Positions 8,501-16,434 of a DNA stretch of 64,000 bases are shown here, one piece after another. Each line of letters opens with the position of its first letter. Positions within the stretch are counted from its first letter, which is position 1. Under the pieces are notes generated by a model. It searched no databases. It saw only the letters and a list, made by a program, of their open reading frames with translations, and was not told the origin of the DNA. This stretch comes from Acidimicrobiaceae bacterium (lineage in GTDB: Bacteria > Actinomycetota > Acidimicrobiia > Acidimicrobiales > RAAP-2). A program made the translations under genes and the position numbers. The DNA is taken from assembly GCA_947455165.1 (NCBI GenBank), contig CANGMP010000001.1, positions 27,835 to 91,834 of the forward strand, read 5' to 3'.

Positions 8501-9475
8501 TTAGAAGCCTTTGGCTCGCAAGACGGCCGTCCAGGTAGGGATAGTGGCCTTGCTGTACTCAATTGTGGTGTGGTCGACGTCTACGTAAATCAGCGTCGAA
8601 CCCATTACTGGAGGACATATCTTGTTCTGGCAGAACCAGGTCGACGTGGGAATCAACGTGGCCTTGGCCGCCGCCGCTTCCGCAACATCTCGCGCCAACT
8701 TCTGGGTGTAACCACTGGCCACCGTGTTTGACGAGCAGACCTGAATGGCACTTGAGTGGAGCGCCAGGCACTTCGGTACGTCAGTCGGAAGAATTGGGCT
8801 CGTTCCAATGATGAAACGGCGCACCGCGGGCTGACCGGCAGTCATGGCGTTGAAGGCAGCGGTCATGCCGGCGATCCACTGATTCTGAATGGCGGTGGTC
8901 TTGGTGACGAATGCGGCACCGCTGACCCCCATGATGGCGTAGGGGTTGAGCTTCTTGACAGCGGCCGGCAGGTTGGCGTGGAACGTGTTGCATGACACGT
9001 AGTTCGACGGGTCGGCAAATGGGCCAGTCTTGGTGGCGGTTACAAACGCCGTGGGGCAGCCGGGGAAGGTAAAAACGGCCAGCTTGTATCCGAGAGCAGC
9101 GAAGGCGCCGTCGAGGGCCGGCATCCAGTTGCCGGCGTTGGAGTCACCCCAAAGGACAACGGTCTTGGTTGCGGTCTTATTTCCGTAAATACACGGCTGG
9201 GGATTGGCAGCCTGCTCCGGGTGGTCATAGGGGTCACAGATTCGCTGGACGTAGCGACCACCAGAAAGAGCGAAGGGTGTTTGGGTGTGAATGTCGGCCA
9301 AGCTCGGCGTGAGGTTGGCCGGAACCTTTTGCAAATTGATCGATGCCAAAATGCGGCTCTCGAGTGACGCGGGGGCTGCAACGGCATTGGCACCGGCCGC
9401 CAGGGTGAGCACACCGCAGCCGACCACTGCGGCGATCAAGGAGCGGAGGGACTTAGAGATTTTCATCGGTTTCAT
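8501..9475 (-). CDS. Secreted stand-alone SGNH-domain protein
   Basis: A 324-residue exported protein whose core resembles the SGNH domain usually fused to AT3 acyltransferases. The block I nucleophile is in WGDSNAGNWMP and the late D/H pair in YVDVDHTTIEY near the C-terminus. A Cys pair, FCQNKIC, is shared with the SGNH protein encoded on the other strand at 9604. A signal peptide ends in the AGANAVAAPA region. ATG at 9475 is preferred; a second ATG at 9466 and a TTG at 9502 are possible. It probably acts outside the membrane as acyltransferase or esterase partner of the neighbouring AT3 protein (inference). Confidence 0.8.
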   Translation of the reverse strand: MKPMKISKSLRSLIAAVVGCGVLTLAAGANAVAAPASLESRILASINLQKVPANLTPSLADIHTQTPFALSGGRYVQRICDPYDHPEQAANPQPCIYGNKTATKTVVLWGDSNAGNWMPALDGAFAALGYKLAVFTFPGCPTAFVTATKTGPFADPSNYVSCNTFHANLPAAVKKLNPYAIMGVSGAAFVTKTTAIQNQWIAGMTAAFNAMTAGQPAVRRFIIGTSPILPTDVPKCLALHSSAIQVCSSNTVASGYTQKLARDVAEAAAAKATLIPTSTWFCQNKICPPVMGSTLIYVDVDHTTIEYSKATIPTWTAVLRAKGF

Positions 9476-9590
9476 TGCTTTCGATTGGGCCAATGTGTGC
9501 AACAGGCCAACATTCTAGAGATGAGAAGCTGCCTCTTTGAGTCAGCAGGGCGACCATCAGTCTCACTCAGCTCGTGCTGCGACCGTGCCG

Positions 9591-9596
9591 TACGAT
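9591..9596 (+). promoter_or_regulatory. -10 hexamer of a probable leaderless promoter, second SGNH gene
   Basis: TACGAT, seven bases before the ATG at 9604, with no ribosome-binding sequence between. Confidence 0.45.
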
Positions 9597-9603
9597 TGCG
9601 TTA

Positions 9604-10608
9604 ATGACCCGTCGTCCTACCGCCCTGTTCGCCCTTGGCACGCTCCTCGTGGCCTGCGCGTTGCCAATCAACTCCTCGTGGGCCGTCTCGTCTTCGGATA
9701 GACCGAGCCGGGCAGCGTTGGTTGCCATGGTTGCAAAGTCCGTCGGCCTGAGCTCGGTCGGGTCGCTTCAAGCCACCACGCCACCCCTGATGTCTCTAAC
9801 GCCCGACGATGCATCGTTGCCGCCGCATCGTGTTGGGTGCTGGAGCAACAGCCTTTCCAACGCCTTGGCACGCAAGCCTGAAAAGACGTGTGCGTATGGA
9901 GATCTCAAGGCCAAGAATGTTCTGCTCCTAACGGGCGACTCAATTGCGGGCATGTGGCTACCCACGTTTAATGCCATTGGCCAGAGCCATCATTGGAAAG
10001 TTGTGTTTCTAGGGATGCGGGGATGCGCGCCGTGGGGCAGCCCGAACGATCCTTCGTTTGTGCTCTACGGAACAATCACGACCCAGCAGTGCTCAACCTT
10101 TTCTGAGGAAGTGGCTCGCTGGGCCATTGATCACCGGCCGCGGGCGATTTTCTTGGCTGGTCGCGCCTACCCCAAGGGCAGAAACTTCGACAAGACGCCG
10201 GCCCTCGGGCCATTCAAGGTGGCGCTCGGCCAAGCGATGAAGAGACTGCGTCCGAGCGGTGCCTCGTTATTCATCATGGGGCCAACCCCTCGGTACAGCT
10301 ACAAGACCGTAGGGCTCGAGCCGAAAGACTGCCTGGCCGGCCTGCGGGGGCTGAAGAGTTGCCAACTCGCCCCGAAGGCGCTCATCCCCTCAACCGAGGC
10401 GACTGTTGAGCAGTACTACAACGACGCCAATCGCATTCACCTCGTCGACACCAGGCCGTTCTTTTGCACCAACAAAAAGTGCACCATCGTGGTGGCGGAC
10501 CACAGTTCGCGACACCTCATCTACTTCGACGGCGTCCACATCAATCGGTACTACGCCGAGTGGATTTCCAATGCGGTTTGGGAGCTCCTCGCTCCCAACC
10601 TGAAGTAG
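9604..10608 (+). CDS. Secreted SGNH-domain protein, paralogue of the neighbouring one
   Basis: A 334-residue exported protein. The nucleophile motif is LTGDSIAGMWLP and the late catalytic pair is DGVHINRYY near residue 312. The Cys pair FCTNKKC parallels FCQNKIC in the divergent gene at 8501, so the two are probably paralogues. The N-terminus has an RR, then a hydrophobic core ending LLVAC; this could be a lipobox with Cys 18 as lipid anchor, or an ordinary signal peptide cut after SSWA. ATG at 9604 is chosen over upstream ATG 9574 because it opens the signal peptide directly. It likely modifies or de-esterifies an envelope glycan (inference). Confidence 0.8.
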   Translation: MTRRPTALFALGTLLVACALPINSSWAVSSSDRPSRAALVAMVAKSVGLSSVGSLQATTPPLMSLTPDDASLPPHRVGCWSNSLSNALARKPEKTCAYGDLKAKNVLLLTGDSIAGMWLPTFNAIGQSHHWKVVFLGMRGCAPWGSPNDPSFVLYGTITTQQCSTFSEEVARWAIDHRPRAIFLAGRAYPKGRNFDKTPALGPFKVALGQAMKRLRPSGASLFIMGPTPRYSYKTVGLEPKDCLAGLRGLKSCQLAPKALIPSTEATVEQYYNDANRIHLVDTRPFFCTNKKCTIVVADHSSRHLIYFDGVHINRYYAEWISNAVWELLAPNLK

Positions 10609-10619
10609 TGACACACCTG

Positions 10620-10692
10620 TAGGGCCGGTGGGGATCGAACCCACGACCGAGGGATTATGAGTCCCCTGCTCTAACCACTGAGCTACAGCCCC
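10620..10692 (-). tRNA. tRNA with CAT anticodon (Ile2 or elongator Met)
   Basis: A full 73-base cloverleaf on the minus strand: acceptor GGGGCTG/CGGCCCT, D stem GCTC/GAGC, anticodon stem GGGGA/TCCCT around loop CTCATAA, T arm GTGGG-TTCGATC-CCCAC, discriminator A. The first acceptor pair is G-U. No CCA is encoded. The CAT anticodon could be elongator Met or tRNA-Ile2, whose C34 is changed to lysidine. The GTGGTTAGAGCAGGGGA pattern resembles Ile2 in other bacteria, but I cannot decide. Confidence 0.95.
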
Positions 10693-10968
10693 TTTGACTT
10701 GGTACAAACTACCGCCGGTGACCGCGTCATCCTCGTAGCGGACAAAACCCCACCGTGCCAGGTGAGTCGCTCATCTTCTAGAGGCTGTCCGTAGCACTCA
10801 AGTGACGGCATCGTTTGCCTCGTTGGAGGAGCTTGCGCTGGCGCTTCGTGCAGTTCGCTAGGAGACCACGGTTGCGGATGCAACGAGTCAAGAATCCGCC
10901 GCTTGCGACCATCCATTCGGTATTTTCGAAGTGGAGTGAGGATGTGAAGAATTTGAGGAAAATGGCCG
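10693..10968. other. Intergenic stretch, no gene seen
   Basis: About 280 bases between the tRNA gene and the zinc-ribbon gene. Short open frames on both strands lack family resemblance and ribosome sites. The part next to the tRNA should hold its promoter, but no convincing -35/-10 pair is visible. A weak GAGGAA near 10955 belongs to the gene that follows. Confidence 0.5.
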
Positions 10969-11276
10969 ATGTCCCAGTGCCCAGAAGACCACAGTTCTAA
11001 AAGTGATCAAAACTCCTGCAAGACATGCGGGGAGCAGCTAAAGCCATACGGCACTCCTCGACCGGCCCAACCAGCCAACGGCTCGTCCCAGTCTTCAAGA
11101 ACGGTGTGCTGTCTGGCTGCCTAACTGCCTTGTTCATTGTTGGTGCAATTCTCGTTGGGCTGTTCATAGACGGCTACCACATGTTTCGAGTGCAGAAAGG
11201 CGTAACAAACGCACCGAGAACTCCCCTTGGAATTCGAAACGCGCAGCGTGGGCTGGTGCAGCCCGTTGTACATTGA
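10969..11276 (+). pseudogene. Zinc-ribbon plus one-membrane-segment protein, apparently frameshifted
   Basis: ATG at 10969 has GAGGAA eight bases upstream and opens a 51-codon frame ending at 11124. It starts MSQCPEDHSS and holds CKTCGEQL, together a zinc-ribbon pattern. In family-like proteins such a ribbon is followed by a membrane helix. That helix (SGCLTALFIVGAILVGLFI) exists here, but in another frame that is open to 11276. The simplest reading is one ancestral gene broken by a small indel near 11080-11110. Alternatives are a sequencing error, or a real 51-residue zinc-ribbon protein with an unrelated second frame. It lies just before efeO. Function is unknown. Confidence 0.45.
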
Positions 11277-11282
11277 CGTCTT

Positions 11283-12197
11283 GTGGAAAGCCAACAGCGT
11301 CGTCGAACCAGTGGCGTCATACTCGCACTCACCACACTCGTCGCCGCAGCAACGTTGAGTGGTTGTGGAGCTCGTCAATCGATACCGCAGCAGAGCGGTT
11401 ACGGCCTCCAGGGCGCACCGACACCGGCGCAGCAGCGAGCGACGTTGACTTCCTCGCACGCCTACCGAGCACTCATCGTGCAGTCCAGTCAGCATTTTGC
11501 GTCAGCGGCGACGGCGCTACGAGACGCTGTGCTCCGCAACGATCTCCCAGAGGCCCGGCGCCAATGGGCCATTGCGCAATATAACTTCGACCTCGTTCGC
11601 TCCCAGCTCACCGATCGGTCGACGACCGAACTCTCGATGGCAGGTCGACTCCAAGACCAGCCATTCTTCATTGGCCGAACTGGACTGCACGCCGTCGAAG
11701 CCGACCTCTTCGGCGCCTCCACCACCACGCTTCGTGCCGATGCCGAAACGCTGGTCACCTACGGGACGGTCTTGGAGTTTGGACTACTTCGAGCCCAGCG
11801 CACGCCGTCCGCAATGTTGCTCACCACCGTTGAAAATCTTGGCTGGACCGTGACCAACGTTCTTGACCACCCTCAAGAGCTCTACGCCAGGTGCAACCTG
11901 CTCGACGTAGCGGCGTCGATTGACTTAGCAACGTCGGTGCTCAACGCCTCGAAACCAATTGCCGAGCTGGTCTCGCCGCACGAGTTTGCCACGGCCACGA
12001 GGCGTCTCGCCGACCTCCAAGGCACGCTTCGGGCCGCTACCACCACGCAACACGACGGCGTCAACAGCACGCCGGATACTTCGGTCAGCGCGGCTCAGTG
12101 GCGCCTACTCGCAGTTCAGATCAACGCACTCATGACCCCGTTGTCGGCACTCAGCGGCGACCTCGACGGCTACGGGACTGGAAGGACGTACGCGTGA
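11283..12197 (+). CDS. efeO: EfeO/EfeM-like imelysin lipoprotein (M75 family)
   Basis: A 304-residue lipoprotein with lipobox LSGC (Cys 28). The M75/imelysin motif is GLHAVEADLF with His 136 and Glu 139, corresponding to the HxxE that binds metal in this family. There is no N-terminal cupredoxin domain, so it is the short EfeM type. In EfeUOB systems this component takes part in delivering iron to the permease. The next gene, an EfeB-type peroxidase, starts by a GTGA overlap with this stop. The EfeU (FTR1) permease, normally upstream, is not present in the window. The GTG start at 11283 has TACATT eight bases upstream and no clear ribosome site. Confidence 0.87.
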   Translation: MESQQRRRTSGVILALTTLVAAATLSGCGARQSIPQQSGYGLQGAPTPAQQRATLTSSHAYRALIVQSSQHFASAATALRDAVLRNDLPEARRQWAIAQYNFDLVRSQLTDRSTTELSMAGRLQDQPFFIGRTGLHAVEADLFGASTTTLRADAETLVTYGTVLEFGLLRAQRTPSAMLLTTVENLGWTVTNVLDHPQELYARCNLLDVAASIDLATSVLNASKPIAELVSPHEFATATRRLADLQGTLRAATTTQHDGVNSTPDTSVSAAQWRLLAVQINALMTPLSALSGDLDGYGTGRTYA

Positions 12198-13453
12198 CGA
12201 GCTACCCCCCACCCATGGACAGCCCTGCGGGCGACCTCTCACGGCGCGGACTTCTTCGTGGCGTCGGACTCTTGGCCGCCGGCGTCGCAGCCGGCTCTGT
12301 CATTACCCCACATGCCACGTCCTCGACACCGTCTGCCGACCCGCGGGGAACGGTGCCTTTCTTCGGCGTTAACCAAGCGGGTATCGCCACTCCCCCGCCC
12401 GACCATTTCATCCTGGCGGCCTTTGACGTCACCACGAGCGACGCCTCACTTCTTCGCTCGATGCTGAACGACTGGACCGATGCCGCGCACGCCATGTCCC
12501 TCGGACGCACCATCGGCGAAACCAATAATCCCTACCGACCACCAGTGGACTCTGGTGAAGCCGATGGACTCGGTCCGGCGAATCTCACGTTCACCATCGG
12601 CTACGGCCCATCACTCTTTGACGAACGGTTTGGTCTCGCCTCACAGCGCCCACTGTCACTGCAGGAGCTGCCTCCGTTTGTAGGCGACAACCTCAATCCA
12701 CTCGAGAGCGACGGGGACGTCGTGATGCAGATCTGCAGTGACGACCCCCAGGTCAACTTTCACGCCGCGCACACCCTCGCCCGACTGGGCGAAGGTGTCG
12801 TGTCCGTGCGGTACATGCACATTGGCTTTGGCCGCACTTCGGCCGTCACGGCCGATCAAGAGACGACGCGAAACCTGTTGGGCTTTAAAGACGGCACCAA
12901 CAATTTGCAAGTCAACCGTGAGGCCAACTTCGACCACCACGTCTGGGTCGCGAACGATCAACCCTCCTGGATGGCGCACGGGAGCTACTTGGTCTCACGG
13001 AAGATCAGAGTCAATCTCGAACTGTGGTCGGCCAACTCTCTCGACACCCAAGAGGCCATCATTGGTCGAGCCAAGAAATCAGGGGCACCACTCAGCGGCA
13101 CATTGGAACACGACACGCCGGACCTTAAGGCGCAGGATGCTCGCCGAAACTACGTCATTCCGTCCGATGCGCATATACGGGTCGCCGCACCGAGCCAAAA
13201 CGGCGGCCGCGTGATTCTGCGCCGAGGATTTGGCTTTGTCGACGGCATCGACCAAACCACGGGTCAGATTGCCTGCGGCCTTCACTTCGTCTGCTTCCAA
13301 CGCGATCCCCAGGATCAGTTTGTCTCTATCCAGCAGAACCTGGCCGTGAACGACGCGCTGATGCGTTACATGTCACACGAGGCCAGCGTCGTAGTGGCCT
13401 GCCCCGGGGGACTTCACGTCGGTCAGCGATGGGGAAATCAACTCTTCGCGTGA
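12194..13453 (+). CDS. efeB: Tat-exported Dyp-type heme peroxidase (EfeB type)
   Basis: A 419-residue DyP peroxidase. The start is GTG at 12194, overlapping the efeO stop by four bases; a longer frame from 12098 would run inside efeO. The N-terminus has a twin-arginine signal, LSRRGLLRG near residues 15-23, followed by a hydrophobic stretch, so it is exported folded with heme. The DyP signature GFKDGTNN is near residues 230-237, and SDAHIRVAAP later in the chain provides the candidate proximal His. The expected role is oxidation of ferrous iron or heme-related chemistry in EfeUOB iron uptake. With no EfeU nearby, that role is uncertain. Confidence 0.92.
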   Translation: MTSYPPPMDSPAGDLSRRGLLRGVGLLAAGVAAGSVITPHATSSTPSADPRGTVPFFGVNQAGIATPPPDHFILAAFDVTTSDASLLRSMLNDWTDAAHAMSLGRTIGETNNPYRPPVDSGEADGLGPANLTFTIGYGPSLFDERFGLASQRPLSLQELPPFVGDNLNPLESDGDVVMQICSDDPQVNFHAAHTLARLGEGVVSVRYMHIGFGRTSAVTADQETTRNLLGFKDGTNNLQVNREANFDHHVWVANDQPSWMAHGSYLVSRKIRVNLELWSANSLDTQEAIIGRAKKSGAPLSGTLEHDTPDLKAQDARRNYVIPSDAHIRVAAPSQNGGRVILRRGFGFVDGIDQTTGQIACGLHFVCFQRDPQDQFVSIQQNLAVNDALMRYMSHEASVVVACPGGLHVGQRWGNQLFA

Positions 13454-13462
13454 GTTACTGCG

Positions 13463-13483
13463 GTAGCAAAGGTTTTTTGCTAC
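13463..13483. other. Hairpin between efeB and the beta-helix gene
   Basis: GTAGCAAA and TTTGCTAC form a perfect 8-bp stem with the 5-base loop GGTTT. It follows the efeB stop by about 10 bases but has no T run after it on the plus strand. It may be a weak terminator or an mRNA structure ahead of the next gene. Confidence 0.4.
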
Positions 13484-13509
13484 GTTAGAAAAAAACAAGG
13501 GGGGGCTTT

Positions 13510-15213
13510 GTGAAAATAGTGAAACATTTGTGTGCGGGGGCGTTCGCCCTCGCACTTCTCGCGGGAGGGTTCTCGGTGCTCGATGCGCCGAAGGCCAACG
13601 CGGGTAGCACCATCGGTCGGATTCTGACCGTTGGTACGTATAAGGGCATTGCGGGTGAGTACACCTCGATCCAGACCGCGGTAAATGCCGCTCAGCCGAA
13701 CGACTGGATTCTGGTGGCGCCCGGCGACTATCGCGAAACGAATGACATGACGCACGTGCCGGCCGACGCCGACCTCGAAAAGGGAAACTTCGGCTCCGTC
13801 TTAGTCACAAAGAAGAATCTGCACATTCGAGGTCTGGACCGCATCACGACCATCGTCGATGGCACCAGCTCGGGGGCGCCGTGCAACAACGTTCAGGGCA
13901 ACCAGAACTTCGGCCCGCTCGACTCGAACAGCCGCAACATCGGTCGTAACGGCATTGTGGTGTACAAGGCCGACAACGTCGACATCTCCAACCTGACGAC
14001 CTGCAACTTCCTCAGTGGTACCGGTGACACCGGTAACAACATTTGGTGGAACGGTGGTGCCGGAACCGGCAAGAACGGCCTGACGGGCTATTCCGGTAGC
14101 TACCTGACGGCGACGAGCACCTACTACTCGGGTAACTCGACGTCCGCCACGTACGGCATCTTCTCGTCCGACGCCAATGGATCGGCCACCACCGTGTGGG
14201 ATCACATCTACGCCTCGAACTTCAACGACTCGGGAATGTACGTCGGCGCCTGTCAGCAGAAGTGCTACATCACCATCAACCACGCGTGGATGGAGAACAG
14301 CGCACTCGGCTACTCCGGCACGAACTCCGGCGGTGCGATTGTCATCAGGAACTCTCGCTTTGACAACAACCAGGACGGACTAGACACCAATACTCAGATT
14401 GCCGGTGACCCGCCACCACCACAGAACGGGGCATGCCCAACGGGCGCTAAGCCATCGGTCAAGGGTGCGGCGACGTGCTGGGTCTTGACGAACAACATCT
14501 TCGACCACAACAACAATTCCCACGTCCCAAAGGCCGGCAACGCTGGCGTTGGTCCGCTCGGTACGGGTCTGACGATCTCGGGTGGTCGAAACGACACCAT
14601 CATGAACAACACGTTCTCGGACAATGGCGCCTGGGGTCTGCTCATCGTGCCGTTCCCCGACAGCGACACCCCACCGGTTGGCGTTACCTGCGCCAACTCG
14701 GGAGGTAACACGTTCCCGGGACTGGGCTGCGTCTACAACCCACAAGCCATTCACGTGCAGAACAACAAGTTCTCCAACAACGGCTTCTACGGGAACGAGT
14801 CGAACGGCGACATTGGCGAAATCGTGCTGATGGCCGGCCAAACAATCAGCTGCTACAGCGGTAACACCAACCTTGCCGGTGGCGCCGCTCACGCCTACCC
14901 AACCAACCTCCAGACGATCAAGCCCACGTGCAGTGGTGCCAAATCAACGGCGTCGGGTGTCTTGGCGGCCACCAGCCTCAGCAGCCCACTGCTGTCGCAG
15001 GTGCTGTGCGACACCGGCTTTGGTGGTTGCGACGGCGTCGGTACCTACCCGAAGAGCAACACGGTCATTTTGGGCACTCTGCCCGCCCGTGGTGCAGCTA
15101 CCGGAATTCCCGGGGAGAAGTACAACTCGATGCCCAACCCGTGCTTGGTCAACGGCGTTAGCGGCACCGCGCTGCCCGACAACCGGTGGTGCAAGAAGGG
15201 CAAACTTAAGTAA
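13510..15213 (+). CDS. Secreted parallel beta-helix protein
   Basis: A 567-residue exported protein. A signal peptide runs to about ANAGS near residues 28-33. The body shows right-handed beta-helix features: an opening SIQTAVNAAQPNDWILVAPG, as in pectate-lyase-like folds, then many short N- and G-rich turns such as NNTFSDNG, NNKFSNNG and ILTVGTY-like strands. About eleven cysteines occur, often near GC or TC pairs, suggesting disulfides. Such proteins bind or cleave polysaccharides, but no catalytic set stands out, so it may be structural. GTG 13510 is preceded by a run of Gs serving as ribosome site. A very strong terminator follows, so it is a single-gene unit and could be highly expressed. 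Confidence 0.8.
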   Translation: MKIVKHLCAGAFALALLAGGFSVLDAPKANAGSTIGRILTVGTYKGIAGEYTSIQTAVNAAQPNDWILVAPGDYRETNDMTHVPADADLEKGNFGSVLVTKKNLHIRGLDRITTIVDGTSSGAPCNNVQGNQNFGPLDSNSRNIGRNGIVVYKADNVDISNLTTCNFLSGTGDTGNNIWWNGGAGTGKNGLTGYSGSYLTATSTYYSGNSTSATYGIFSSDANGSATTVWDHIYASNFNDSGMYVGACQQKCYITINHAWMENSALGYSGTNSGGAIVIRNSRFDNNQDGLDTNTQIAGDPPPPQNGACPTGAKPSVKGAATCWVLTNNIFDHNNNSHVPKAGNAGVGPLGTGLTISGGRNDTIMNNTFSDNGAWGLLIVPFPDSDTPPVGVTCANSGGNTFPGLGCVYNPQAIHVQNNKFSNNGFYGNESNGDIGEIVLMAGQTISCYSGNTNLAGGAAHAYPTNLQTIKPTCSGAKSTASGVLAATSLSSPLLSQVLCDTGFGGCDGVGTYPKSNTVILGTLPARGAATGIPGEKYNSMPNPCLVNGVSGTALPDNRWCKKGKLK

Positions 15214-15223
15214 GCGCAGCATT

Positions 15224-15259
15224 CAAAAAACCCGGGCGCGTGAGCGCCCGGGTTTTTTG
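15224..15259. terminator. Strong bidirectional rho-independent terminator
   Basis: A perfect hairpin, CCCGGGCGC-GTGA-GCGCCCGGG, flanked by six As on the left and six Ts on the right. It ends transcription of the beta-helix gene 11 bases after its stop and would work on both strands. Confidence 0.93.
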
Positions 15260-15316
15260 TTGTCCTGACGCTCTCCCGAACAAAACGACGTCGTGGAGGG
15301 AACTAACTTCAGAGCG

Positions 15317-16414
15317 ATGAATGCTCGAGCCGCTCGCACACAAGAAGCGCGAGCCACTCGACGATGGCCGCTCCGAATAGCCTTTGCCTTCACGCTCGGA
15401 GGCCTCGTAACCTCCGGTGTGAGTTTGGCGGGAGCTGGACACTTTTCTCTGGCGACGACCACCACCTCTGCCGACCACCACGTCGTGACAACTACGAGCT
15501 CCACCACCACGCCGGGCGAGCCGACCACGACAGCGGGCGGCACGCCATCGACCACGAAGCCACCCACGACATCGACCGTCCCGAGGCCGATCACCAACCC
15601 GGCGTACTTCACTCCGCCGGCTCGAGGGTGCAATATGCAAACCGCCTCGTCGGTCGCGACGACGACTACATCGACATCGACAACCGAACCAATGCCTTCG
15701 AGCACCATTCCCCCAGTGCTCCGCCCGCTGGTCGCCCAGGCTTCGAACCTGGGCCACTGCATCGTGCTCCAGGTTGGTGACTCGGTGGGTAATAACCTCG
15801 GGTACGGCCTCTCGGCGCAAGTTCAGGGCACGCCGGGACTTTCATTAGCCCTGCGAGGAAAGGCATCCACGGGCCTCTCAAACTCCTGGTACTACAACTG
15901 GCCCAAGGAGTTAACGGCGTATCTACAACAGTTTCATCCCCACCTGGTCATCATCATGCTCGGGGCCAACGATGAGCAGAGCATGGTAGTTAACGGTCAC
16001 GCCGAACAGTTCGGATCCGCGGCATGGAAGCGGGCCTACCTCGATCTCGTTATCAAGATGGACCATCTCGCCACGAGCGCTGGGGCCCAAGTTCTCTGGG
16101 TGGGAATGCCGATCATGGGCCCATCGGGATACAGCGACGGCATGAAGATCCTGAACAACCTCTACGTCGAAGGGGCTCGCTCAGTTCCGGGGGTCACCTA
16201 CGTGTCGACGTGGAGTCTCTTTGCGAATGGCGCCGGGGTCTACCGGCCCAATGGCTACGTCAATGGAAACTATGTCGGGCTTCGCCATCCGGACGGTATC
16301 CACTTCAGCAGCCCCGGACAAGCGGTGCTCGGGACGTTTGTCGCCCGTCAACTGGGATCTATCTACCACGTACCGATCTTTCCCCACGCGCCGGCGATGA
16401 TCACCGGCTGGTAG
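15317..16414 (+). CDS. Secreted or membrane-anchored SGNH hydrolase, DUF459-like, with Thr-rich linker
   Basis: A 365-residue protein: an N-terminal membrane segment or signal (WPLRIAFAFTLGGLVTSGVSL), a Thr/Ser/Pro-rich low-complexity linker of about 90 residues, then an SGNH domain. The nucleophile block is LQVGDSVGNN, block III is IMLGANDEQS, and the final D/H pair is HPDGIHFSSPG. This is the DUF459/SGNH pattern, different from the two AT3-type SGNH proteins nearby. ATG at 15317 is preferred to GTG at 15293, though neither has a good ribosome site. The linker suggests reach across the cell wall. Its substrate is unknown, perhaps an acylated envelope glycan. Confidence 0.8.
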   Translation: MNARAARTQEARATRRWPLRIAFAFTLGGLVTSGVSLAGAGHFSLATTTTSADHHVVTTTSSTTTPGEPTTTAGGTPSTTKPPTTSTVPRPITNPAYFTPPARGCNMQTASSVATTTTSTSTTEPMPSSTIPPVLRPLVAQASNLGHCIVLQVGDSVGNNLGYGLSAQVQGTPGLSLALRGKASTGLSNSWYYNWPKELTAYLQQFHPHLVIIMLGANDEQSMVVNGHAEQFGSAAWKRAYLDLVIKMDHLATSAGAQVLWVGMPIMGPSGYSDGMKILNNLYVEGARSVPGVTYVSTWSLFANGAGVYRPNGYVNGNYVGLRHPDGIHFSSPGQAVLGTFVARQLGSIYHVPIFPHAPAMITGW

Positions 16415-16434
16415 CTACTTCGAAACGAAGTAGC
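16414..16434. other. Hairpin spanning the two converging stop codons
   Basis: GCTACTTCG-AAA-CGAAGTAGC, a perfect 9-bp stem with a 3-base loop, made of the last codons of the acyltransferase on the minus strand and the junction with the SGNH stop. No T run follows. It may help end both transcripts. Confidence 0.4.

Noticed and set aside
12098..12193. Longer EfeB reading frame starting inside efeO
   Set aside because: The Tat signal begins right after GTG 12194, which overlaps the efeO stop; the upstream part is out-of-frame efeO sequence.
15435..15700. ACC/ACG-rich stretch that could be a DNA repeat
   Set aside because: It encodes a Thr/Pro/Ser linker in frame with irregular codons; it is low-complexity coding sequence, not a repeat array or CRISPR.
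15206..15820. 204-codon open frame on the minus strand opposite the third SGNH gene
   Set aside because: Arg/Gly/Val-rich shadow of the Thr-rich linker, which also runs through a strong terminator.
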